Assembly (NCBI GenBank): GCA_012976225.1
Contig: JAAVVG010000042.1
Location: forward strand, 1 to 64,000
Length of the DNA stretch: 64,000 nucleotides
DNA from: Golubevia sp. BC0850
Lineage: Eukaryota; Basidiomycota; Exobasidiomycetes; Golubeviales; Golubeviaceae
Direction of reading: 5' to 3'
The first letter of the stretch is position 1. Each line of letters opens with the position of its first letter. The position numbers were made by a program, and so were the translations under genes. Below the pieces are notes generated by a model that saw nothing but the letters and a program-made list of their open reading frames with translations, was not told the DNA's origin and did not search any database. Positions 22,739 through 35,500 of the stretch are shown here, piece by piece.

Positions 22739-25700
22739 ATGGAAGGTCCAAGCTTATCAAAGTGAGTAGTCAATCACTCAATCTCAGTTCAGGCAGATGA
22801 GAGAATGGGAGAATGACATCGATTGTGGGGGATGACATCTGCTGGGAATATTGCTCTATCTCTATCTCTATCTATTCCTATCCATCTATATGCTTCTCAT
22901 CATAATATACTATCCTCTCTACCCCTATAACCAGGTCTCGATCTCAATGGGAGTCAGCCTTAAGTTCAGCTACGGATCAGTTTCGTTCACTAATCTCTTC
23001 CAGCAATTCAAAATCTTGGAGACCTGTTTCATCAAATCAGACTTCACAAAACTTGAATTTGAATTCTTTAAGCTCAGCTTCAGGTTCAAGTCTCAATAAT
23101 TCAAGCTCATCCAATCCAGGAAGTCTAAGTTTAGCTGGTGATAGTAAAGGTAAAGGTAGATCAAGAGTCAGACCCTCTTTACCTTTGACTTCAGATCCAG
23201 TAACTTCCACTACTTCCACTGCTACTTCTGCTTTACATTCATTCCCTTCATCATCTTCAAATGCGACTCTTCATCCTGCCTTGACTCAAGAGGGGAGCGT
23301 GAGAGAAGGGAGTATCAGAGAGTCAGCTCCATTCACTATGTCAAGTATAGATCCTCAGAAAGTGGTGGTTCATCGTAGATCCACAAAGGGAAAGGAAGTC
23401 ATTCGAGCTACAATCGATGTACCTTTTGATGGGAAATTCGGCTTGGAAGGTTTCAAAGCTGTTTTGGGAACACCTCAGACTAAGCAGAATTGTGAGTCGT
23501 CAAAGAGTACTATATATGGCATCAGCTAGCTCGATAGAAGCTGATTCTCTCATTTTCCACATCTCAATGTTGATAACCAAACAAAAAAGGGGATAAAATG
23601 GTAGAAAATGCAGAACTGATAGAGTTATTAGACTCAGAGACTCGAATCTCAAAGACCAATTTCCGATTAGGTTGGCCAGCTTCTCCAAGGGATGCAATCA
23701 CCATTTCAAGAACCACTTCGGATGAGAGTACGCTGATAGATGTTTCAACTAGTTTACCTAGAAGTCCAGATGCACCTGCTTATCTTAGACCAGCTCCTCC
23801 TTATGTTAGATCTCATTTACATCTCTTCGCTTGGTGTATTCAAGCTCCAAATTCAATCACAAATTCGAATTCGGATTCAACTCCTTTTCCGACTAAAGAA
23901 TTAAAGAAACAGAGTTTCAAGGTTACTGCCTTTTGGAGTTGGGATTTAAAAGGTAGTTGGTTAGGTATGCCATCTTTACCTCAACAGTTACCTTTGATTT
24001 TGAAAAGCTTAGTAGATCATGTTCAATCTTCTAGTTCTTTTATTCCAACACTTTCAAATTTTGGTGATGGGATTGAAATCATTAATAAATCCTTTGATAT
24101 CACAAGAGATTGTTTAATGGTTGAGTATTCAGTTGTAACAGAAGATTTAGATCAAAGAGAAAGAGAAGATAAAGCTGAAAAAGATCAAGAAACTTTAATG
24201 AAATTAAGAGGGAAGAGGAAATTGGAAAATGGATTGGAGTTCAGCGTTTCGAAAAATCAAGGTTGGGATATTAAAGTTGAGGTTAAACCTTCTTTGGGAA
24301 CTTTGGAATCTAAAGCCGATTGGAAAGCAAGTGCTGAGAAATCTAATCAGGAGGATCCAAATTCAAGAATCACTTTCAGATTGAAACATTCGAAGATCGA
24401 AAAAGTCGATGAATCAGTTTTGGTAAAGGTTACTGTTCAGAGAGTTGAAGCCAGTACTGGATTGAGGTTGAATGATTCTCCTTTTCCTGTGGTGGAGGTT
24501 GAACCTCGAAATCCTATCTCTCTGTCAAGACGTCTGCTGGAGGACACAGCTAGTATATCTGGAATCAGTGCGGCCAGCTTCTCAACTGGTAGCTCGGATA
24601 CCGCTCCAAGTCAAGGGATCACAGGAAATGGTTCCGGTCCTCCTTCCACGAGTACAAGCCCGAATCCTGGAAACAAATCTGCGGCTATTGCTTCTCTGGT
24701 TCGAAGAAACTACATTTACTTCACTTCTTTACTTCAAGAACCAGAAGCTAAATGGAAACATATCTCTGATGCAAGAGGAGTTACTGTCACTCAGCTAGAT
24801 TCGATCGATCCAACTCTAGTGGTTTATAGAGCTGAAGCTACTTTCGTAGGAGTCAATGTCTGGGATCTTTTCTCAACTATCAATTCTCCAGGTGCTAGAT
24901 CTCAATGGGATAAGACTTTGGACGATTCGATTCTTTTATCAGATTTAAATGATTTAAGTTCTTTATGGCATTTAAAGGCTAAAGCAACTTGGCCAGTAGC
25001 AGCTAGAGATTCAGTAGTAGTTCAAACTTCTTACAAATCACCTAATTCAGTTCACATCTTTTCATTCTCAACTGATGATAACAATCTTTTTGAAAACAAA
25101 GTTCCTAAAACTTTGACTGGAACTATTAGAACTCAAATCGATTTAAGAGGTTGGAGTGTTGAAGCTTTGAGTCCTACAACAGCTCATATTACACTCTTAG
25201 AGCAATCAGATCCAAAAGGTTGGACTTCAAAAACGGCAACTCCTTCTGCTATGGTCGCTGCTGTTGCTGGAGTTGGAGATTATGCCATCAAAAATGGTGG
25301 TCCTCCTGTCGCTACTAGACTTTTAGGAGCTCATGCAACAGTTTCAAAATATGATCATGAAAAATCCACTTTCAGATTGGAATATGAAAGGAACGATGAT
25401 TCGATACTTTCTAATCAAAACTCTGCTTTGGAATCTGGTTTCACTTCAACCAGTGCTTCTGGATCTGAAATCCCTCACATCGAATGTGAATTGAGATGTG
25501 ATTTAGAAACCTGGTCTTCTAATTTGGATTTAGTTGTTGATCCTCCTCCAATCAATGTTTCTTGTTTGAGAAGACATAAGTTATCTTCAGGTGGAGGTGG
25601 ACTTTGGTTAACTATTGAACATGCTGCTACCTCTTTGGAGGATGATGCTGCTAGGATAACAGTCAGGAAAGGTTACATGCCAAAGGAGAAAGGGTTGGTT

Positions 25701-28700
25701 TTGGTGAATGGGGCGAGAATCTCGGTAGACGTCAATGAGATGAAGGAGGAAGAGAGGAAAGAGCTTACCAAACGGAAACGAACGAAACCTCAAAGGGTCC
25801 CCTTGGATCTCACAAACCCAAGTATTAAACCCAAACCCATAAGAGCATTTCAGGCGGATGGCAATCCTCTGTCTGAAAGCTCTCCTCCAAACACTCCCAC
25901 AGGGACTGATCCGTCCTCGAAAGGTGCTCCTCTGTCTTCTTCGGTCTCAAGTACCTTCTCTAGGTCCTCGGAAACTGGACTTGGAATCTCAAGACCTGGA
26001 TCAGCTGCTCCCTCCCTAGGATCCGATCGAGCTCCCTCTCCTGCTCCCTCAAGAAACGAACTCTTCTCAGATTCTGAGCGACCGAGGAAACCTATGACCT
26101 GCGCTCTAGACGTCCTCTTCTTACTTCGGAGGCTCTATTCGGAAAGGAGTCCTGATCCCGCTGGATCTCCAGCTGGTTGGTCTTTGGTATCTGAACGGAA
26201 TGGTCTTTTTGTTCGGCGGAAGCTGATGCAGTCAATCTCCAATACCGTCTTCGTTCAGAGAGGAGACAAGGTCGTTCAAGGGTTGGCAGCTGAAGATCTC
26301 GTCAACGCTATCTCGACTCTAGGTTGCAGGAAAATGTGGGACGATAAGATTGAAACTGCCGCTCAGTTGGAATCGTACGGAAATGGAGCTACGACTTCAA
26401 GCTTTACTACTAAGGCTAGCTTTCCTTTTAGAGGTCGAGCTTTTCATATCGCAAGTCTCACAGCTCGAGCTACCCCTTCTAATGTCTTTTCTCTCGGTGG
26501 GAGTGGGAGGGTAGGAGGTGCAAGTCGTGTCAATGGAGACGATTCAATCTCAAGTCCAACTACCAACTCATCCTCATCTTCAATCACAAGTCCTACAGTC
26601 TACTTTCACGCTTCCGCTTCTTTTCCAGAACAGCACTCCGCCTTCCCATCGTCTAGAATTAACCCTCAAAATCTCCCAATCGGTAAAGTCTTGATTGATG
26701 GCTGGATTCTGGAAACTCTGGATCCTTATTCTTCCACCAATTTCCAGATTCCTAGCACTAGATGCACTCATGTCATCGCTATCGATCATGCTGGTTCTCT
26801 ACCTTCCGGAGTCAATACTATGTGGAATACCAATCTACCAAGAGCCATTCAATTGGTTGAAGAATTCATCAAATCCAAAGGTAGTTTACCTTCTATCAAG
26901 AATCCGCCTCCTTTCATGAAGGTACTAGGAGATGAAAGAGATGAAGATAATGGCTTCGTTTGGAATCTAACAGAAAATCCAAAAATGAAGTCAATCATGC
27001 TTTTAAGTTCTTTCTCCCCAATTGATAGGAATCTAAATCTTTTAGTCAGGATAGAACCAAAGAAAGATGGAGATGAAGAAGATTTAGACTTGTCTGAAAA
27101 GAGTCAATCTACTCCAATTTTAACTCACAGAGCTTTAGCTTTGTCAAATGCTTCTACTACTAAAGGTGCTGCTTCTCAAGCAACTCAATCTATCTCTTCA
27201 AGTAGCAAAAACGAATTAAATGCATTCGATTTCCTTGCTACAAGTGCCTCTACTCCTTCACTTCCCAATGCTAGAAGATCTACCAGCATGAGTTCTTTCT
27301 CAAGTAATGGTGGAAATGTCTCTTCAATGGTTACTCCAACTCCTTCAACTATCAGATCAAGACCAACTACTCTATCTAAAAGCAAACCGAAGGAAAATGT
27401 CATGTTAGAGGCTGAAGTTGAATTAAAACATTATTCAAATGGTTATGAAATTGCTATTGCTAGTGAGATCACTTCGTCTTCTGCTTCTTATAATAAAAAG
27501 AAGACTTCTGCCGATTCTGAAGGTTTAACTCTGGGTGAAGAAAAGAAGGCTTCGATGGATGGAGATAACATTTCTGTTAGAAGTATGGATGCCACTTCTG
27601 AATCCTCCAAGACATCAACTTCAACCTCAATCCACACTCAAAGAGGTAGACTCTTGCCTCTCGAATCTGCTTCTGAAGGTAGAAATGATCTACCCATCAA
27701 GGTTACTGTCCATGATTTACCTCCTTCTGCCGTTTTAGCTGCCACTCTAGCTCCCTCTGCGAGACCAAGAAGACATTTGATCCGATTGACTCTTCCTTCC
27801 GATGCTTTCGATTATTTAGTCCAATCGGCAGTAGAAGACAAGAAGGAAGGAACAGCAGACGATGCTCAAGAATCTAAGGGAGAAAAGGAATATGAGGAGG
27901 AATGGAGAAGACCTTTGTTAGAAAGAGGAGCTCTTCTAAGGTTAATTGTTCGACCTATGACGGGACCTATGGATGTCACTCCTTCTTCCAGCAAGGATTC
28001 AATTGAAGATGGAGATGATGACGATGAGAATGGTCTTCAGGTGCCAGTTCGGTTCGAAGGTGAAAGGTTACAAGTCATGCATGTCAATCAAACTAGCGCC
28101 ATGCTTCAAAGAGAATCTGGTAGAGCCGAAAGATTCGCTACTCTGAAAAGGTGAGTAGAAAGAGATGAGACCCTGTGTCCTTTCGAATCAAAAACTGACG
28201 CCGTTCCTTTCCCTCACCTCTTCTCTAAAAGATCTTTACCTGAATCAGCGGACTTCTCGACTTCTCTAGACGATCGACTTCCACAATCTCTTCAACAACC
28301 GATAGCAGCTGCTCTACAACTCAAGACGGATTTGACTAGAAAGCCAGCTCCTGCTTCTACAACTGCAGCTGGAGCTTTGGCTGCAGTGGCTTCGGCTGGT
28401 GGAAGTGGATCTTCGGATAAAGCTGGAACTCCAATTCGACCTGGTACTCTTGCTCTTGGAGATCCTGCAGGTTCAGTTCCTACTTCGCCTACCAATCCTA
28501 GCGGAGACAAGCGATCAATTTCAAAAGATTCCCACGAAAGTGGAACGCCTAATCCAATCTCAGCCATGACTTCGACTTCTACCCCACTTATGACTAGTAT
28601 TCTCGCAAGCTATCCTCTTTCAAGATTGAGTGGAGCTTCTACTGCTGTTAGCAATGCCTTAGCAAACGCTACAGTCACTTCAACTTCGAGTGGCAACACT

Positions 28701-29171
28701 TCTAAAGAAATCAAGTCATCGAGCAACGCTGAAGTGGAGACATCATCAACGGACTATGCAGCCCAATCTACCAACACTTCAACCTCTCAAACTCAACCTC
28801 TCTCTCAAACACTTTCAGAAATCAAATTTAGTCTAACAACTCTGATCTTAACTGCCATCATCTCTTTTTTGGTAGGTTCTTTAATTCGAGCTTTGGCTTC
28901 TCCAGCTGATTTTGTTATTATGCCAAGTCCAGAAACGATTGCAAATTTCAATCTTAGAGGTAATGTCCCAAGTTCAAATCCAAGTTCTTATCTCGATGCT
29001 GCTGCAAGTGAAGTTGAAAGGTATTTGAATAGTGGGAATACAAATGGAGGTTCTGCAAGTGGAGCTTCTCAAGTCAGAGATTTGTTATCGAACGCCAGAG
29101 ATATGAAGAGATTGATTGAAATTAAAAGGTTCTTTAGTTGGGATTTGGTCGTGGCTGTTGTTAGAAGGTAG
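22739..29171 (+). CDS. Very large protein with several START-like lipid-binding domains and a C-terminal membrane segment
   Basis: Four exons give 2,026 residues: 22739-22761 (only 23 nt), 22935-23491, 23590-28150 and 28232-29171; all phases agree. The N-terminus MEGPSLSKSRSQWESAL leads into a Ser-rich stretch. START-like segments can be seen at about residues 193-420 (WDKMVENAELIELLDSET, GWPASPRDAITISR), 570-790 (RAEATFVGVNVWDLFSTINS, ATWPVAARDSVVVQTS) and 1020-1300 (KVVQGLAAEDLVNAISTLG, FPFRGRAFHIASLTAR). Low-complexity Ser/Pro linkers separate them. Near residue 1915 a hydrophobic helix (LILTAIISFLVGSLIRAL) probably anchors the C-terminus in a membrane. START domains bind sterols or phospholipids, so a role in lipid transfer or sensing is likely. 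Fungal proteins of this build are poorly characterised. The protein has no enzyme motif that I can see. Confidence 0.88.
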
Positions 29172-30381
29172 AAGATCTTCTTTGTACTTTTAGACAATCT
29201 TTTTATTTCATGAAGTTTACATGATCCTTGCTTAATTCAATACCCTGGCTGAATTTGTTATAGAGCCACAAACTTGGTTCGAGTCAATTGCGTTTGTTCT
29301 AACCCAGTCGAGAACTTGAGCTTGCGCCATCATATCTCTCCAAGCGCAAACGCTCACCAGAACAATCTTGATGAAAAGCACCTCGGAATCAGATTCTTTA
29401 CTTCAACGCTCTTGCAATACAATGCATCTTTTGTTCACTTCTTCCCTTCCCTCCCTCCTTTGTGTCAATTTGCCTCTTGCCCCTTCTCTTCCCCCTCTTG
29501 ATCCGTCTTTTATTAAACACCTCTTCATCCGATCCTTGAAATAGCCACATCGATCGCATTCGTTTCTTTCGTCTCTTCTTCTCTTGTCAACACTTCTCGC
29601 GTGCTCATCTCGGATTCCTTGAGGCGAATCTGGCCGGGCTGTTAGGAAGCTGCAGTCTGTTTTGATTTTTGAGAAACACAGTCGTCACAAAGAGCATATC
29701 TCTGTCGGAGGATTCGAGTATTCGGAACTTCAACCTTCGAATTTGGAACAATGGGGTAGAAGGGGCGGTGAGAAAGAATTGAGACGAAAAGAAACGATGG
29801 GCAACGAGAGCCCCTCCTCTGCTTAAAGCCTGGGTAATCTTCAAAAATTTGAACAGTTGTAAAGAACAAGATGGTAATCTGATTTGGGGCCAAAGGATCG
29901 AGATGAGATCAGAAACAAGGATGCCTTGCCTAGGGGACAGAACTTCGATTCGAGGGGCTGCTGCAACTCATTTCAAAACCCTAGATCTTCCTCTTCGATC
30001 TGATCCAGGAGATAAACTCTCAACTTCAGTCTCTGCGCAGTCAGGGACAGAGAAGCTCTTCCGTTCTTCCATAGCTGATCCATGCCTTCTAGTGTTCCCT
30101 CGTGATCCACAGAAAACTCTTCTTGACGATCACGGTAGGAGGCGATGCAAACTAAAGAAGAGCGGATTCCTGATCGTAGGAGCCGAACTAGTTCTTGTTC
30201 GGGGCTGACGAAGCCACGCATAGCTCCGTAGTTCCAATTGAAGTTTGTTACATGAGATCCGAGAGCAAAGATGGCATTGGAGCCGAGAGGAAAACTTTTA
30301 AAGAAGGGGGAAGATTGATTGGGCTTTCTCTCGAAGCGCGAAGTAATGAATTGACCAAATAGAAATCCCCACCTGAAACCT
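29172..30381. other. Intergenic stretch
   Basis: This is the 3' flank of the START gene. Open frames at 29274-29501, 29605-29893 and 29849-30221 overlap on opposite strands and carry no motif. No RNA gene or repeat is visible. Confidence 0.45.
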
Positions 30382-31305
30382 TCAAATTCTGAAATTTTGG
30401 ATATCAGTACCTGAAGATGAACCTCTGATGCTCAAATTCTCTAAAGAGAGCTCTGATTGTTGAAGCCCACTGAAAGAGCAAGAGAGGTGGCCTTCTTTTC
30501 TTGATAGCGAAAAGCACTTCAAGTCTACCGTCATTTCTAGGATGATCTCTAGGACCTCCTCGTCTTTCTTGTTGGTAGATAATTCAATGTCTAATTTCAT
30601 TCCTAAAAGTTTAACCTTTGACGTTCCATTAATCAAAACCTCTCTATGGTCCCTCAGGTGTTTGAAATCTAGTTTCCCAATCTTGACACAGAGGTTTGCT
30701 TTGAGTAAATGAGGAAGTCTCAGATCCAGACTGAGTTTCTACCAGACGAATGAGTGCCTGACTCTAGTTGACTTGGTAGAATTGTAATCTCACTGAGGTT
30801 TGACCAAAGTCATTTTAACAGTTCCATACCCTCTACTTTGCAGAATGGAACCGTTATCTTTCCACGAATACCTAGAGTCTTCAGGTTTGGTAGAGCTTCT
30901 AAGATGAGACCACGAGCCACCGAACATTGTTGCTCATGAGGAAGAAGATTGGTAAATTCTGCAGGGGAGGAGGAATTCTCAAGGAGCATGGCATCTAATC
31001 TTAAGAGCTCATGTAATAAGTCTAGTGCTTGAGATCCGGTGATAGTAGAACCAGCTAAGCCATTCCTTAAATAAGTCGGATAAATCTACTGTAGCAGAAT
31101 TGTCTCCTTGAACAGTCACCGAATGAAACCCTTGATGAGTTCCACTGAGAGGATGAATGAAACTAAGGTGCTGAATAGAATCTCTAGCTGTTGATATTCT
31201 GTTCAAAGTCCTGATAAAGCAATTCAAAGTATCAGGGATGAGCTGAACGTCTTGAAGAAGTAGAGGAGTCCATAAAGAGTTGGAGCGTTGAGAGAGCAGA
31301 GACAA
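30382..31305 (-). pseudogene. Relic of another F-box/LRR-type host gene
   Basis: The minus strand reads LWTPLLLQDVQLIPDTLNCF, DSIQHLSFIHPLSG, SQALDLLHELLRLDAMLL and ARGLILEALPNLKTLGIRGK, then SELSLENLSIRG, with Leu-rich spacing like the two other F-box/LRR relics in this window. The frame shifts near 31075 and stops occur near 30810 and downstream, so this is a broken gene rather than an intron-bearing one. The 5' end, where the F-box should be, is missing: the sequence directly abuts the repeated-family fragment at 31342. It is not an obvious copy of either other relic. Confidence 0.5.
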
Positions 31306-31341
31306 GGAGCGTAGCAGGCCGAGGTCCTCTCTTTTCCTATG

Positions 31342-31857
31342 TCATCCCATCTCCTCCAGAGTCAGATCATCCTTGAACATCCCCTCTTTCCCTTCTTCTC
31401 CTGTTCCACCACAGTTACATCCTCCTGCTTCGTAGAGATGATCCTCTTCTGGATTCAATTTGAAATCTTTGATCGCAGTTTCTCTTGACTTTGTCGATGG
31501 AATGAGATCCTTTGAATGGTCGGTCCAATGATTGGGAGACAACCGCTGGTCAGACCTTGGTGAATGGGATGGAAGCAGATTTTAGATCTGAGCTTCATGA
31601 TTAATGATTGAGCATGTTTTGGATTGAGTGGTTGAAAAGATGAGATGATGATGGTCGGGAGGGAAGAGAAGAAAGAAGTCTGAGTCGTGAAAGAGAAAGT
31701 TACAAATAAAAGTGCAGATGTGAGAGAATGGGAAGGACCACAGAGAGGGAGAGGGACAGGGAGGTTGGGTAGGCTCTTGAAGTTCATTCGCAGCAGATAG
31801 ACTTGCCAGATTTGCGTAAGAACACTTAATGAGTTCTGGGTCTCCTTTCCATTTGTC
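31342..31857 (-). repeat. 5' fragment of the unknown repeated family (copy 2)
   Basis: From about 31857 down to 31342 this carries the family's upstream region, the start at 31598 and the block through DDLTLEEMG, almost identical to copy 1 at 16604-16860. Homology stops abruptly just after the TGA at about 31342, next to the F-box relic. The upstream 144 bases or so (31714-31857) also occur, nearly identical and inverted, inside an intron at 36838-36988. Confidence 0.8.
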
Positions 31858-32504
31858 CGGTCCTCCCCACCCCAGTCTGATAATTCTCTCTCTCCTCTCC
31901 CCCAGGGAACTTTGACTCAAAAACACACTTGCGCTTTTCTGTAGAACCTTTGATCCGAACGAAACTTTGACTGAAACAACCAATCCCATTCCTTCTTCGA
32001 TTCAATCGACCGCTTCTCTCATTCCTCATATTTTGGCTGATTTCTCGATCGATCCCAGCTCTTCCTTTCTTTTCGACAACCAAACATTCAAAGATACAAC
32101 TGACAGCTGGCAGCGACTCCCAAAAGAGCGAAGCAGACGAGACAGGGTTCAAGCTTTACCTTTCGAGTTTTCATCTCAACTTCCTGAGCCACTCCACTTG
32201 TCTTTTCTCTAGTGTTCTTCTGAAGCTGAATTCTAGTCACAGAAAAAGCCGAAGCGATGTTAAGGGCTGAAAATACAAAGATTGATAGATTGTTGAGCGA
32301 GAAGAATGAACTCTGTGATGACAACAAGAGGAGAAGGGAGACGAGACAAGTGGTGGTGTATTTGACAGCTAATGATTTAGTGGATTTGACTTGTTGTACT
32401 GCGATTGTGAGTTGAGTGTTGTGGTGTAGATCTAAAGAACGATGACCAGAAGTGAAAAGGTTGAGCAATAGAAGGGGAGAAAGAAAGGCCAGAGGGAGGA
32501 CAGA
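31858..32504. other. Intergenic stretch
   Basis: No gene can be supported between the family fragment and the deubiquitinase 3' end. Overlapping frames on both strands lack motifs. Confidence 0.45.
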
Positions 32505-35500
32505 TCAAAGTCGTCTGCGGAACCATAGAACGTATGGAGAGTTTGTCTGCAAGGAAGATGGTTTGAAGGGAAAATATCAGCGTATATGAAGAGTGGGAGA
32601 AAGTCGAAAGTGAACTTGAAACTCACATTCAGCTGCCTTTCATCTCTCTTGGAAACGACGCTGTCATCATAGTACCACCAGTTCCCGTCATTCCGGATAG
32701 TAGCAGTGTCTGAAATTTAGCAAGAAGGATAAAAGGAGCGGATAAGATGAGAAAATTCAGTGAGAAAGCTGCAGAGAGACACTCCGCGATCGATTTCCAA
32801 ACTCACAATGACCAGTATTGAGACTTCCAAAATGATGAGTTACAGCATAAAGATCATAAATATAAGGAGGTTGTTGACTTAAACTGATTGGGGTATTCTT
32901 ATCCTTGACCATATTAGGAGGTAAAGGAGGAGGCATGTAGTTCGTTAAATCCAATCCTTGTTTAGGAAAATCTACAGGAGTTTCAATTTTATCAGTAAAA
33001 GGTCCTCTGAAAGAGAATCTTTTCAGATGAATCAGAAGTAGTTTCGGTAGTCTTGAGATACTCAATTTCTTAGTAGCCTTTCTTGGTTTTTTACAAGAAG
33101 GGCAATGCCAAGCATCTGCTTTGTCCATTACTTCCTCTCTAACGAAAGCATCTAAACATTGTTGAAGAGTGACTTTTGAAATACCTTTTCCATGAGGGAT
33201 TGGAAGTGAAAGGTTTACGAAGGCATTATAGGTTGTTGATGTCTGTGGAGAAAGTGGGTCAGAGGGGAGAATCAGCAAAAAAGAACAGAAGCAAGATGAA
33301 CAAAGTCAGAAGGCGAAAAAGAAAATGACTCACAGTTCCACAAGTCAAACAAGTCATCTTATTCCTAAATTGACCTTGAAACTGATCGACGATGATCGAA
33401 TTATTTCTCCTTCGATAAACCTCCCATTCTTGAATACTAGCGATTTGTTGAGGCAATGTTTCCAGCATTTGTTCTCTTTCTTTTGAAACTTCGACCGGCG
33501 GAGGTTTGTTGATCACGTAGTTCAGATCTTCATGTAAACCATCTAATAAAAAGACTAAGAACTCTTGAGAATCGTGTTGATCATAACCACGAAAGGAAGG
33601 AGCGAATCGAGTCAAAGCCTCTCGAAAAGTGACTGGCGATACGAAAGTGTATTGCTCTGACCAAAGGACATGAATTAAACCTGCAAATGCAGAAGCTAGA
33701 GCACCTTGCGTTCCGAGAGGATTCACTCGATTGATCGCTTCTTTGTACTTGCCGCCTGTCGAAGAAGAAGGGGAAGGAGAACAATGAGTGTAAGTTTCCT
33801 CATTTCCCGTGTCATCACTTCCAGCTACTCACTAAGCATGAAATTCGACAATGGCAAACTAGCACTCAAACATTGAAGAGTAGCATTCATATAACAAGAA
33901 TTCCCAACATTCTTTAATCCAGTCATTCCAATATGAATTTGTTGATCAATATGACCTTTCCCAACATAATAACCTCTGTTAGGAATGGAGCTCAAACTAC
34001 TAGTTGGAATTGGTCTCTTCGAGATGTTGAGATCATTCGAAACTGAAGTGGGAGGAACAGGAGATCTCGATCCATCTGAAGGGATAGCATTAGAATGAGG
34101 AACTCTAGCTGATATCCCATGAGCTACGGCAGCAGGTTGAGGAGTTGAAAGAGCTTGAGATGAGGTTGATTGAGAGTGAGAGTGAGAATGAGAGTGAGAA
34201 GTAGCTTGAGGAGTTGAAGCATTAGAACTTGAATTTGACATTGAAAGTTGAGGATATTCAAAAGACCCATTCCCTAGAGAATTTTGTCTTGAAGCAGGTT
34301 TCGCGATTGAACTACTGTACTGTTGTTGTTGGAAATAATCGTCATTGAATCTATCTCTACCATTTGAGGTTCCAACATTCGGACTACTTCCCACACCTCC
34401 AGATTGATAAGTTCTAGCCGGCATAGATAAACCAGTCCCAAGATTTGCAAAAGAGTTAGATCCGAAGCCTCCCGTTCCGGCTCCATTGCTAGAATTTGAG
34501 GTCTGCAATGGAGATCTAGCAGGAATTAACGAAGCTGGAAGAGAAGTGTTTGAAGGGTTAGAATGAGAACTGAATCCATTTGGAAGGATTTGAGCGTTCC
34601 TTCTAGCTTTCTTTGCAGCTTCTTCAGAAGATGAAAAAGAGTTTTGATCATTCATTCTAGTCCTTGAGATATCCAAAGAACTCCTTGAATCTGGAGATTC
34701 CTTAGGCCCATTGAAACGATTACTTGATTCATAGGAGAGAGAATATCTTGATCTTCCATTTTCTCGAGGTGAAGTGACTGAAGTTGGTTGCTGCGGAGAA
34801 GAAGAAGACTTCGTAGAACCAGAAGCTCTAATCATTCCATCTTCACCAATATGTTTCTGCCAACTTTCGATTCCACCAATTAGAATAACAGGATGATGTT
34901 TCAAACTTGAGCTACTATTTCGATCTTCCATTAAAATCTGATATAATCGATTTAATCTCTCAACTTCTCGACTTTCTTTTCCTCTTTCGAAGTTCCTTGA
35001 ATTAGAATCATATAGGACAACCAAATCAACCTCACCTCGTTTACTCCAATGAACCTGTTCTTCTTCAGGTGAAATTAACAGCTTATCTTCAATCTCATCA
35101 ATTTCGTTGATTCTGTCCAAAATCCAAGGATCTAAACAAACATTCCTTAGTCCCTTAATCCTCCCATTCTCAAACTCTTCTCTACTTCTCAAATCGATCA
35201 AAAGAATTTCCAAACCGACTTTCGTCAAGATTTGAAACACCCCAGATCCAGGTTCAGTTTCCGACCTGGAGAAACCAGGATGTAAAAGTGAATATAAATC
35301 TTCCACAGAGATATGATATTTCTCCGGCAGCGGAGGCTTGAGTCCCGTTTCCCCTTTCCCAGAACCTGGCATAGGAATCCCAGAAGTTGAAGGTAGAGGT
35401 CTAGAACTCGTCGGAGTGAAACTTGGTTTCGCAGAAGTCGGTATTGGAGGTGGAGGTCTTGAAACTCTTTTCCCACTCGTACTTGAGCTTTGATTCGTCG

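Noticed and set aside
34130-34210. Tandem short repeats read on the minus strand as His-Ser dipeptides
   Set aside because: They are low-complexity linker inside the deubiquitinase exon, with no sign of a separate feature.
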